From F23-B02 sp946405205 (GTDB lineage: Bacteria > Bacillota > Clostridia > Oscillospirales > Oscillospiraceae): a stretch of DNA of 64,000 nt. Both the position numbers and the translations under genes were made by a program. Shown here piece after piece: positions 49,532 to 57,615 of the stretch. The notes beneath the pieces were generated by a model. It did not search any database, was not told the DNA's origin, and worked only from the letters and a program-made list of their open reading frames with translations. The stretch lies in NCBI GenBank assembly GCA_946405205.1, contig CAMJGL010000003.1, positions 57,492 through 121,491 of the forward strand, in the 5' to 3' direction. The stretch's first letter is position 1; every line of letters begins with the position of its first letter.

Positions 49532-49546
49532 TAGGAGGAAATAACA

Positions 49547-50029
49547 ATGGAATTTTTGTTCGCACATTCAGGTCTTGCAATAGCACTTCTCGGCGCGGGT
49601 CTCGCCGCGTGTCTGGCGGGCGCGGGCTCGGCAGTAGGTACGGGTATTGCCGGTGAGGCCGGCGCAGGCCTCGTTACCGAGGACCCCGCAAAGTTCGGTA
49701 AAGCAATGATACTTCAGGTCGTCCCCGGCACTCAGGGCCTTTACGGTCTGGCAGTGTTCTTCGTTGCGATCTCGAGCATGGGCCTGCTCGACGGCAGCGG
49801 CCTAAATCTCAGCTTCGTTGACGGCTGCCGCTACTTCGCAGCCTGCCTGCCCATCGCTATCGGCGGTCTCGTGTCCGCTATCGCGCAGGGCAAGGTCGCC
49901 GCTGCATCCGTGAATCTTCTCGCCAAAAACCCCGATCACTGGGCAAAGGGCATGATCCTCTGCATCACCGTCGAGTTCTACGCCATCCTGTCTCTTCTTG
50001 CATCCATGATGATGATATTCAGCATCTGA
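49547..50029 (+). CDS. ntpK: V-type ATPase rotor subunit K (c), Na+-type ion site
   Basis: The 160-residue proteolipid has four helices, a fused double hairpin. Ion-site residues of Enterococcus hirae NtpK are kept: VPGTQGLYG carries Thr62, Gln63 and Tyr66; AIAQGKVAAA carries Gln114; VEFYAI carries the carboxylate Glu143. NtpK Leu61, which acts through its backbone, corresponds to Val59. Only the second hairpin carries the carboxylate. The pattern points to Na+ coupling. AGGAGG precedes the ATG. Confidence 0.94.
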   Translation: MEFLFAHSGLAIALLGAGLAACLAGAGSAVGTGIAGEAGAGLVTEDPAKFGKAMILQVVPGTQGLYGLAVFFVAISSMGLLDGSGLNLSFVDGCRYFAACLPIAIGGLVSAIAQGKVAAASVNLLAKNPDHWAKGMILCITVEFYAILSLLASMMMIFSI

Positions 50030-50067
50030 TCTTCCGGCGAAATATAACAAGAAGGCAGGACTTTACA

Positions 50068-50667
50068 ATGAAAGGTACTGAAAGAATAATAGCGCATATC
50101 GAAGCCGAGGCCAAAGCCGAGGCTCAGACCGTTCTCGCAAAGGCCGCCGAAGAGGCGCAGCAGATCCGCGCCTCGTACTTCAAGACCGCGCTCACGGAGC
50201 ATAAAAGGCTCATCGATGAGGGCAAGGCCGAGTGTGAAGACCTTGTTGCCCGCCAAAAGCGCATGGCAGAGATGGAAGCCAGAAAAAGCGTCCTCGCCCT
50301 GAAGCAGGAGATGGTAGCTGCCGTCTTTGAAGAAGCGCGCAGGGAGCTTGCCGGTCTTCCCGATGAGGAATATGTCGCATTCCTTGCGAAAATGGCCGCC
50401 GAGGCCGCCTCGAGCGGAACGGAGGAGCTGCTGCTGAATGAGCGCGATAAGGCCGGCTGCGGCAAGGCGGTCTGCAAGGCGGCAAACGCACTGCTGACTG
50501 CGAAGGGGATACACGGAGGGCTAACTCTCAGCGAGGATACCGCGGATATCGCCGGGGGACTTATCCTCCGCCAGGGCGGCATCGAGGTAAACTGCGCCGT
50601 GGATACCCTTATCGAGCAGCAGCGCGGCAGCCTGTCGGCCCAAGTGGCGGCAGTGCTGTTTGAATGA
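50068..50667 (+). CDS. ntpE: V-type ATPase subunit E (peripheral stalk)
   Basis: The 199-residue protein has an N-terminal helix of about 100 charged residues (IIAHIEAEAKAEAQTVLAKA region) that pairs with the G/H-type stalk subunit, and a C-terminal globular domain containing ADIAGGLILRQGGIEVNC (about 167-184), the usual E-subunit signature. Confidence 0.92.
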   Translation: MKGTERIIAHIEAEAKAEAQTVLAKAAEEAQQIRASYFKTALTEHKRLIDEGKAECEDLVARQKRMAEMEARKSVLALKQEMVAAVFEEARRELAGLPDEEYVAFLAKMAAEAASSGTEELLLNERDKAGCGKAVCKAANALLTAKGIHGGLTLSEDTADIAGGLILRQGGIEVNCAVDTLIEQQRGSLSAQVAAVLFE

Positions 50668-50706
50668 CGCCTGAGCGGCGTACATCCCGAAAAGGGAGGG
50701 AACAAA

Positions 50707-51711
50707 TTGTCAAATAAAAAGTGTGTCAGGGAGAAGTACCTGTATCTCTCGGCCATGCTCAGAGCAAGAGAGGCGAAGATGCTCACCCGCGAAAAGGCCG
50801 AGCGCATGATAGACACGGCCTCCTTCGACGAGGCGGCGAAAATGCTGGCCGACTGCGGCTATGAGGATTACTCCGGCATGAACGCAAAGCAGGTGGATAA
50901 CGCCCTCGCCGAGCGCAGGGCGGAGATATTCGCGGAGCTTGCGCGTATGTCGCCCGACCCAGAGCCCGTCGAGGCATTTCGTATGAAGTACGATTACCAC
51001 AACGCCAAAACCCTTATTAAGGCCGAGGCCGCGTCACTCGAACGCGAGGATCTTCTGAGCTCCTCCGGCAGAGTACCGGTGCAGACGCTTATAAAGAGCT
51101 TCACCGAGGAAAAATTCACCGGCATCCCGTCCGTACTGGCCGACGCCATCGTGCAGGCCAAAAGCGTTCTGGCAAGAACGGCAAACCCCCAGCTTGCGGA
51201 TTTTACGCTGGACAAGGCGTATTTCACGGAGCTGCAGAACGCGGCACGGAAGCTGAACAGCTCATTTCTCGCAGGCTACGCCCGCATCCTGATCGACAGC
51301 GCAAACCTCAGAAGCGCGGTGCGCACCATGCGCATGGGCAAGGATCTGGATTTCCTGAAGCTGGCGCTTGTGCCCGGCGGCGGTATCGACCCCGGGCGGA
51401 TAGCGGCTTCGTCGAGCTCCGGCGAGGCGCTTGCGGCGCTGTATGCAAACACCCTGCTTGCCGGGGCGGCCCTGCTGGGCGCGGAGGCGGTAAAGGGCGG
51501 CAGGATGACGGATTTTGAGCTTGCCTGCGATAACGCGGTGACGGCTTATCTCACCAAGGCGCGGCTCGTTGCCTTCGGCGAGGCGCCGGTCATAGCGTAT
51601 CTTGCGGCTGTGGAGGGCGAGATCACCGCGGTGCGGATGATACTTACAGGCTTCCTTGCGGGCATAGCGCCCGACACTATCCGCGAAAGGCTGCGTGAGT
51701 TTTATGCTTAA
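50707..51711 (+). CDS. ntpC: V-type ATPase subunit C (d-type, central stalk socket)
   Basis: The 334-residue helical protein belongs to the AC39/d family, which sits on the c ring and holds the central stalk. Typical features are the start KKCVREKYLYLSAMLRAREAKML, FRMKYDYHNAKTLIKAEA near 92 and PVIAYLAAVEGEITAVRMIL near 296. The start codon is TTG with GGGAGGG at good spacing; the first ATG is 16 codons inside. Confidence 0.92.
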   Translation: MSNKKCVREKYLYLSAMLRAREAKMLTREKAERMIDTASFDEAAKMLADCGYEDYSGMNAKQVDNALAERRAEIFAELARMSPDPEPVEAFRMKYDYHNAKTLIKAEAASLEREDLLSSSGRVPVQTLIKSFTEEKFTGIPSVLADAIVQAKSVLARTANPQLADFTLDKAYFTELQNAARKLNSSFLAGYARILIDSANLRSAVRTMRMGKDLDFLKLALVPGGGIDPGRIAASSSSGEALAALYANTLLAGAALLGAEAVKGGRMTDFELACDNAVTAYLTKARLVAFGEAPVIAYLAAVEGEITAVRMILTGFLAGIAPDTIRERLREFYA

Positions 51712-52027
51712 AATTGCTGTCATCGGCGGTCGGGAGACCGTCATGGGCTTCACGGCTCTTGGCCTTGAGGTCTGCCCCGTGTCCGACGCGGCGGAGGCAA
51801 AGCAGGCGCTTCGCACGCTGACCCGCAGCAGGGATGATGTGGCCATAATATACATCGAAGAGGGCCTTGCCGCGGAGCTCAGTCAGGAGATCGATAAGTT
51901 TAAGGACAGCCCCAAGCCCGCGATAATCCTTATCCCCGGCAGAGAGGGCAGCCTCGGCCTCGGTCTTACGGCGCTCAACGACGCGGTCGAGCGCGCCATC
52001 GGCACGAACATTCTTGAAAATAATTAG
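51704..52027 (+). CDS. ntpG: V-type ATPase subunit F (central stalk; NtpG)
   Basis: The 107-residue protein has the small alpha/beta fold of subunit F (KIAVIGGRETVMGFTALGLEV start, VAIIYIEEGLA near 46, PAIILIPGREG near 72). It binds subunit D and tunes rotation. It overlaps ntpC by 8 nt. A GTG three codons earlier is an alternative start. Confidence 0.92.
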   Translation: MLKIAVIGGRETVMGFTALGLEVCPVSDAAEAKQALRTLTRSRDDVAIIYIEEGLAAELSQEIDKFKDSPKPAIILIPGREGSLGLGLTALNDAVERAIGTNILENN

Positions 52028-52044
52028 GAAAGAAAGGTATCTGT

Positions 52045-53814
52045 ATGAGCGGAACTATCATCAAAGTTTCTGGCCCGCTTGTGGTTGCAGAGGGCCTGAG
52101 CGACGCGAACGTATCCGACGTTGTGCGCGTGGGCTCCCAGAGACTTATAGGCGAGATACTTAATATGAGCGGAGACAAGGCCTCCATTCAGGTTTATGAG
52201 GAGACCTCCGGCCTCGGCCCCGGCGCGGTGGTCGAGACAACGGGCATGCCCATGTCCGTCGAGCTCGGACCCGGCATGCTGGAGAATATCTATGACGGTA
52301 TCCAGCGCCCCCTGCCCGAGATACGCGAGATGTCCGGCGCGACCATTAGCCGCGGCACCGACGTTCCCGCGCTCAACCGCAGCAAGAAGTGGGACTTCGT
52401 TCCCACGGCAAAGGTGGGCGATAAGCTCTCCGGCGGCGACGTTATCGGCACCGTGCAGGAGACCAGCGCGATATCCCACAAGATCATGGTGCCCCCCAAA
52501 ATGAGCGGCACCCTGCTGTCCGTAGAGGCGGGCAGCTTCACCGTGACGGACACCGTCGCGGTGCTGGAGGACGAAAAGGGCGTCAAGCACGAGCTGAGCA
52601 TGCTCCAGCGCTGGCCTGTCCGTATTAACAGACCCTACGCCAGAAAATTCGTACCCGCACGTCCCATGAACTCGGGTCAGCGTATCATCGATACCCTGTT
52701 CCCCATCGCAAAGGGCGGCACCGCCGCCGTTCCCGGTCCCTTCGGCTCGGGCAAGACCGTCGTTCAGCATCAGCTTGCAAAGTGGTCGGACGTCGATATC
52801 GTCGTTTACATCGGCTGCGGCGAGCGCGGCAACGAGATGACCGACGTTCTCATGGAGTTCCCTGAGCTGACCGACCCCAGAAACGGCGAGCCCCTCATGA
52901 AGCGCACCGTGCTTATAGCCAACACCTCCGATATGCCCGTCGCGGCGCGTGAGGCGTCCATTTACACGGGCATTACCATCGCGGAATACTTCCGCGACAT
53001 GGGCTATGACGTGGCGGTCCTCGCAGACTCCACCTCCCGCTGGGCAGAGGCTCTGCGTGAGATGTCCGGCCGACTTGAGGAGATGCCCGGCGAAGAGGGC
53101 TACCCCGCCTACCTCGCCTCGCGTATCGCGCAGTTTTACGAGCGCGCAGGCTGTGTCGAATGCCTCGGCTCGGACGGTCGTCAGGGCTCCGTCACCGCCA
53201 TCGGCGCGGTCTCGCCTCCGGGCGGCGATATCTCCGAGCCCGTTTCGCAGGCGACCATGAGAATAGTCAAGGTCTTCTGGGCTCTGGACTCCTCTCTGGC
53301 CTACGCCCGCCACTTCCCCGCAATAAACTGGCTGACCTCGTACTCGCTGTATCTTGACACTCTCGCACCCTGGTACGGCAAGGAGTTCGGCCCGAAATAC
53401 ATGACAAACCGCGACAAGGCGATGCACATCCTGCAGGAGGAAAACGAGCTGCAGGAGATCGTGCGCCTGGTCGGTCAGGACGCTCTGGGCGCCGCCGACC
53501 GTCTGACCATGGAGACGGCGAAAATGCTGCGTGAGGACTTCCTGCAGCAGAACGCGTTCGTTGACGAGGACGCATACTCCTCCTACGGCAAGCAGTTCGA
53601 GCTCATGGACCTCATACTCTCCTTTGACGAAATGAGCCGCGCAGCTCTTGAAAAGGGCGCGGATATGAAGGCACTCTTCGCCATCCCGTCCAAGGCCAAA
53701 ATCGGACGCGCCAAGATGGCCGCGCCCGACAAGTACAAGGAAGAGTACGCCGCGATACTTGCCGATATGAAGGCTGAGATCGAGGCGGTTATCGAAGGAG
53801 GCGAGGACGCATGA
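52045..53814 (+). CDS. ntpA: V-type ATPase catalytic subunit A
   Basis: The 589-residue catalytic subunit has Walker A GPFGSGKTV (231-239, Lys237), the A-specific non-homologous insert (about 110-190), the catalytic Glu in GCGERGNEM, and ADSTSRWAEALREMSGRLEE. It hydrolyses ATP in the V1 hexamer with subunit B. It overlaps ntpB by 4 nt. Confidence 0.97.
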   Translation: MSGTIIKVSGPLVVAEGLSDANVSDVVRVGSQRLIGEILNMSGDKASIQVYEETSGLGPGAVVETTGMPMSVELGPGMLENIYDGIQRPLPEIREMSGATISRGTDVPALNRSKKWDFVPTAKVGDKLSGGDVIGTVQETSAISHKIMVPPKMSGTLLSVEAGSFTVTDTVAVLEDEKGVKHELSMLQRWPVRINRPYARKFVPARPMNSGQRIIDTLFPIAKGGTAAVPGPFGSGKTVVQHQLAKWSDVDIVVYIGCGERGNEMTDVLMEFPELTDPRNGEPLMKRTVLIANTSDMPVAAREASIYTGITIAEYFRDMGYDVAVLADSTSRWAEALREMSGRLEEMPGEEGYPAYLASRIAQFYERAGCVECLGSDGRQGSVTAIGAVSPPGGDISEPVSQATMRIVKVFWALDSSLAYARHFPAINWLTSYSLYLDTLAPWYGKEFGPKYMTNRDKAMHILQEENELQEIVRLVGQDALGAADRLTMETAKMLREDFLQQNAFVDEDAYSSYGKQFELMDLILSFDEMSRAALEKGADMKALFAIPSKAKIGRAKMAAPDKYKEEYAAILADMKAEIEAVIEGGEDA

Positions 53815-55178
53815 TAAAGGATTATAAGACTATCAGAGAAGTTGCCAGCCCCCTGATGGTGGTCGAGCAGGTCGAGGGCGTCACATACGACGAGCTGGCC
53901 GAGATCGAGCTGCCCAACGGCGAGCTGCGCCGCGGCAAGGTCCTCGAGGTCGAGGGCGACAAGGCCGTTGTTCAGCTTTTCGAGTCCGCGCAGGGCATCA
54001 ACCTTGCCGAGTCGAAGGTGCGCTTCCTCGGTCATCCGCTGGAGCTTGCCGTGTCCGAGGATATGCTCGGCCGCGTCTTCAACGGCATGGGCAGACCCAT
54101 CGACGGCGGCCCTGAGCTTCTTGCCGAGGCTTACCGCGACATTAACGGCATGCCCATGAACCCCGCAGCCCGCGCATACCCCGCCGAGTTCATCCAGACC
54201 GGCGTTTCCACCATCGACGGCCTGAACACCCTCGTAAGAGGCCAGAAGCTGCCCATATTCTCCGCCTCCGGTCTGCCCCACGCGGCTCTGGCGGCGCAGA
54301 TAGCCCGTCAGGCAAGGGTTCTGGGCGACGGCGAGAACTTCGCGGTCGTGTTCGCGGCAGTCGGCATCACCTTTGAGGAGTCCGAGTACTTTATCGAGGA
54401 CTTCAAGCGCACCGGCGCCATCGACCGCACCGTCGTGTTCTCAAACCTTGCCAACGACCCCGCCGTAGAGCGTATCGCGACTCCGCGTATGGCGCTGACG
54501 GCCGCCGAGTACCTTGCGTTTGAGAAGGATATGCAGGTGCTTGTTATCATAACTGATATCACCAACTACGCCGAAGCCCTGCGCGAGGTCTCCGCCGCAA
54601 AGAAGGAGGTCCCCGGACGCCGCGGCTACCCCGGCTACCTGTACACCGACCTTGCCACCATGTACGAGCGCGCAGGCCGCCGCATAGGCTGCAAGGGCTC
54701 CATCACCATGATCCCCATCCTCACCATGCCCGAGGACGACAAGACCCACCCCATCCCCGACCTTACCGGCTACATCACCGAGGGTCAGATCATCCTCAGC
54801 CGCGACCTGCACCGCAAGGGCATCGTGCCGCCCGTGGATGTTCTGCCGTCCCTGAGCCGACTGAAGGATAAGGGTATCGGCGAGGGCAAGACCCGCGAGG
54901 ACCACGCAGGTACCATGAACCAGCTCTTCGCCGCGTATTCCCGCGGCAAGGACGCGAAGGAGCTTATGACCATCCTCGGCGAGGCAGCGCTGTCCGATGA
55001 CGACAAGCAGTTTGCAAAATTCGCCGACGAATTTGAAAAGCAGTACGTCAATCAGGGCAATACGACAAACCGCAGCATTCAGGAGACTCTCGACCTCGGC
55101 TGGAAGCTGCTGAGCATCCTGCCCAGAGCAGAACTGAAGCGCATTAAGCCCGAGCTGATCGAGAAATACATGAAGTAA
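53811..55178 (+). CDS. ntpB: V-type ATPase non-catalytic subunit B
   Basis: The 455-residue subunit resembles A but has no Walker A lysine loop (SASGLPHAALAAQIARQA in its place). It carries YTDLATMYERAGR and the end PELIEKYMK. It supplies the arginine finger of the nucleotide site. Four-nt overlap with ntpA. Confidence 0.97.
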   Translation: MIKDYKTIREVASPLMVVEQVEGVTYDELAEIELPNGELRRGKVLEVEGDKAVVQLFESAQGINLAESKVRFLGHPLELAVSEDMLGRVFNGMGRPIDGGPELLAEAYRDINGMPMNPAARAYPAEFIQTGVSTIDGLNTLVRGQKLPIFSASGLPHAALAAQIARQARVLGDGENFAVVFAAVGITFEESEYFIEDFKRTGAIDRTVVFSNLANDPAVERIATPRMALTAAEYLAFEKDMQVLVIITDITNYAEALREVSAAKKEVPGRRGYPGYLYTDLATMYERAGRRIGCKGSITMIPILTMPEDDKTHPIPDLTGYITEGQIILSRDLHRKGIVPPVDVLPSLSRLKDKGIGEGKTREDHAGTMNQLFAAYSRGKDAKELMTILGEAALSDDDKQFAKFADEFEKQYVNQGNTTNRSIQETLDLGWKLLSILPRAELKRIKPELIEKYMK

Positions 55179-55190
55179 GGGGGAGGCTTT

Positions 55191-55841
55191 ATGGCAAGCA
55201 CCACTATAGCTCCCACCAGAATGATGCTCAAGCAGCTCAAGGGCAGGCTCAAGACCGCCCGCCGCGGCCACAAGCTCATGAAGGATAAGCGCGATGAGCT
55301 GATGCGTCAGTTTCTGGACGTTGTAAAGCTCAATAAGCAGCTTCGTGAGCGCGTCGAGCGCGGCCTAACGGAGGCCTTCGCTTCACTGCAGGTGGCCAGC
55401 GCGATCATGAGCCCCGAGATGCTGGAGCAGGCTCTGCTGTACCCGCGCCAGAGCGTTGAGCTGGGCATGGAGTTCAAGAACATCATGAGCGTCAACGTGC
55501 CCCAGTATACCTTCAAAACCAAGAATAACGACCCCTCCGAGATCTACCCCTACGGCTTTGCGCAGACCTCCGGCGAGCTCGACGATGCGCTCAGCCAGAT
55601 GGCGAAGGTGTTCGAGGATATGCTTCAGCTTGCGCAGGTTGAAAAGACCATGCAGCTTCTTGCGGAGGAGATCGAGAAGACCCGCCGCAGGGTAAACGCG
55701 CTCGAGTATGTCATGATCCCCGAGCTTGAGAGCAATATCAAGTACATTTCCATGAAGCTTGAGGAGAACGAAAACTCCACCAAGGTCAGACTTCTGAAGG
55801 TCAAGGAAATGGTCCTGCAAAACGCTCATAATTACGAATAA
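55191..55841 (+). CDS. ntpD: V-type ATPase subunit D (central shaft)
   Basis: The 216-residue protein has two long helices that form the rotor shaft. Landmarks are APTRMMLKQLKGRLKTARRG at the N-terminus and RRRVNALEYVMIPELESNIK near 163. It ends the operon, followed at once by a strong terminator. Confidence 0.95.
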   Translation: MASTTIAPTRMMLKQLKGRLKTARRGHKLMKDKRDELMRQFLDVVKLNKQLRERVERGLTEAFASLQVASAIMSPEMLEQALLYPRQSVELGMEFKNIMSVNVPQYTFKTKNNDPSEIYPYGFAQTSGELDDALSQMAKVFEDMLQLAQVEKTMQLLAEEIEKTRRRVNALEYVMIPELESNIKYISMKLEENENSTKVRLLKVKEMVLQNAHNYE

Positions 55842-55844
55842 GCG

Positions 55845-55873
55845 AAAAAAGCAGCCCGCGGGGCTGCTTTTTT
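55845..55873 (+). terminator. Terminator of the V-ATPase operon
   Basis: AAAAAAGCAGCCC / GGGCTGCTTTTTT stem with a GCG loop, beginning within 5 nt of the ntpD stop. Confidence 0.93.
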
Positions 55874-55883
55874 CGTCCTGATG

Positions 55884-55892
55884 TGGTATAAT
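55884..55892 (+). promoter_or_regulatory. Extended -10 promoter of the Nudix gene
   Basis: TGGTATAAT, 31 nt before the start codon; no clear -35, since the terminator stem occupies that position. Confidence 0.5.
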
Positions 55893-55923
55893 GCCGAGCA
55901 TAATCCGGAACACAGGTGATATT

Positions 55924-56391
55924 ATGCTTAATACTACGCTTTGCTACATCGAGCGCGGAGACGAGTATCTCATGCTCCACCGCGTAAAAAAGGAAAACGA
56001 CATAAACCGCGATAAGTGGATAGGTCTCGGCGGCAAGTTCGAGGAGGACGAAAGCCCCGAGGAGTGCCTCCTGCGGGAGGTGTACGAGGAATCGGGGCTG
56101 CGGCTGACCTCATGGCGCTACCGCGGCATCGTCACCTTTGTGAACACGAAATGCAGCTCGGAATATATGCACCTGTTCACAGCCGACGGCTTTGAGGGGA
56201 CGGTAGGCCCCTGCGATGAGGGCGAGCTCGAGTGGATAAAAAAAGCCGAGCTCATGAAGCTCACGCTCTGGGAGGGGGACAGGATATTCCTGCGGCTGCT
56301 TGACAGTAACGAGCCGTTTTTCTCCCTGAAGCTGAGCTATGACGGCGATGAGCTTATAAGTGCGAAGCTGAACGGCAGGCACATACAATAA
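55924..56391 (+). CDS. Nudix hydrolase, MutT/8-oxo-dGTPase type
   Basis: The 155-residue enzyme has a complete Nudix box, GGKFEEDESPEECLLREVYEESGL in outline (Gly38 to Leu61, with the REVYEE core). The N-terminal LCYIERGDEYLMLHRVKKEND and the following GLGGKFE match the clostridial 8-oxo-dGTP diphosphatase group. It would cleanse the nucleotide pool or act on other nucleoside diphosphates. AGGTG precedes the ATG. Confidence 0.88.
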   Translation: MLNTTLCYIERGDEYLMLHRVKKENDINRDKWIGLGGKFEEDESPEECLLREVYEESGLRLTSWRYRGIVTFVNTKCSSEYMHLFTADGFEGTVGPCDEGELEWIKKAELMKLTLWEGDRIFLRLLDSNEPFFSLKLSYDGDELISAKLNGRHIQ

Positions 56392-56394
56392 AAG

Positions 56395-56431
56395 ATTCTC
56401 ATACCATATACAGAGGTGATGGTATGAGAAT
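56395..56431 (+). promoter_or_regulatory. Perfect inverted repeat enclosing the ribosome site and start codon of the LysM-GH18 gene
   Basis: ATTCTCATACCAT (56395-56407) and ATGGTATGAGAAT (56419-56431) are exact complements. The 11-nt loop holds AGAGGTG, and the start ATG (56424) is in the right arm. TTTTTG follows, so it could also act as a terminator for the Nudix gene. Confidence 0.7.
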
Positions 56432-57554
56432 TTTTGTTGTTCGCAGGGGAGATTCCCTGTATTCTATCGCAAAGAACTTCGGCGTATCGGCGGGCGAGCT
56501 TGCTTACATAAACCAGCTTTCCGACCCCAGCCGGCTGACGATGGGGCAGGCCATCGTGATACCCGATATGCAGAGTCCGAAAACGGAGATCGAGGTCAAC
56601 GGCTATGCCTATCCGAATATCAGCGACGAGCAGCTTGACGAGGTGCTGCCGCAGCTGACCTTCCTCTGCCCGTTTTCGTGGCACATCGACGCCGCCGGGG
56701 GCATCACGCCCATCGAGGATGAGCGCATGATTGAAAAAGCCTACGCCAACAGCACGGCGCCGCTGCTCACGCTTACGAATATTGGCCCCTCAGGCGGCTT
56801 CTCCGGCGATATTGCCCACAGCATATTCACGGATATGGCGGTGCAGGATACCCTTGTGACAAACATACTGGCGGCTCTGAGGCAGCGCGGCTACTACGGC
56901 GTCAATCTCAATATCGAATATGTGCAGCCCTACGACCGCGAGGGCTACAACAATTTCCTGCGCAGGCTCTCCGGCACTCTGCACGAAAAGGGATATTACC
57001 TGAGCAGCGCCATAGCGCCGAAGGAGTCGGACGAACAATACGGGATACTGTACACCGCTCACGACTACGCCGCCCACGGGCGTTACTGCGACAGGGTCAT
57101 CATCATGACATACGAGTGGGGCTATACCTACAGCGCACCCCGCGCCGTGTCGCCCGTCGACAGGATGCGCAGGGTCATGGACTACGCCGTGACGAAGATC
57201 CCGCCCGGGAAGATACTGCTCGGCTTTTCAAACTACGGCTATAACTGGACTTTGCCGTGGAAGCAGGGTCAGGCGGCCTCGGTCATATCCAACGCCGCGG
57301 CGGCGAACCTCGCCGCTTCCGTGTACGCGGAGATAAAGTTCGACGAGGCGGCGCAGGCGCCGTTTTTCAATTACACCGACCCCTCAGGCGTGCGGCACGA
57401 GGTATGGTTCGAGGATGCGCTCAGCGTGAAGGCGCGGCTCGGCCTTGTGTCGGAGTACGGTCTCGCCGGCATCAGCATCTGGACGATTAACCTTCGCAAC
57501 CGCGCGGGCTTTGCCGTGCTTGAGAGCACCTACGGCGTGGAAAAAATAATATAA
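56424..57554 (+). CDS. LysM and GH18 domain protein (SleL/YaaH-like)
   Basis: The 376-residue protein has one N-terminal LysM repeat (3-47) that binds peptidoglycan, and a glycoside hydrolase 18 domain (about 58-370), as in the spore cortex-lytic SleL/YaaH group. There is no signal peptide. The catalytic strand reads YYGVNLNIEY (157-166). The proton-donor Glu165 is present, but the acidic residue usually two positions before it is Asn, so activity is uncertain. It suggests, but does not prove, a spore-forming host. Confidence 0.82.
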   Translation: MRIFVVRRGDSLYSIAKNFGVSAGELAYINQLSDPSRLTMGQAIVIPDMQSPKTEIEVNGYAYPNISDEQLDEVLPQLTFLCPFSWHIDAAGGITPIEDERMIEKAYANSTAPLLTLTNIGPSGGFSGDIAHSIFTDMAVQDTLVTNILAALRQRGYYGVNLNIEYVQPYDREGYNNFLRRLSGTLHEKGYYLSSAIAPKESDEQYGILYTAHDYAAHGRYCDRVIIMTYEWGYTYSAPRAVSPVDRMRRVMDYAVTKIPPGKILLGFSNYGYNWTLPWKQGQAASVISNAAAANLAASVYAEIKFDEAAQAPFFNYTDPSGVRHEVWFEDALSVKARLGLVSEYGLAGISIWTINLRNRAGFAVLESTYGVEKII

Positions 57555-57588
57555 AAAACCGTCGGCAAAGGCACTGCCTTTGCCGACG
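57553..57588 (-). terminator. Terminator of the FAD-dependent dehydrogenase gene
   Basis: CGTCGGCAAAGG / CCTTTGCCGACG stem; on the minus strand it is followed by GGTTTTTTA. No T-run lies on the plus side. Confidence 0.8.
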
Positions 57589-57615
57589 AGAAGGCTTTAT
57601 CTCAATTCAGCTGTA

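Noticed and set aside
52024..53427. A 467-codon open frame antisense to ntpA
   Set aside because: It mirrors a strongly conserved V-ATPase gene; GC-rich codons make long antisense frames by chance. No ribosome site and no family resemblance.
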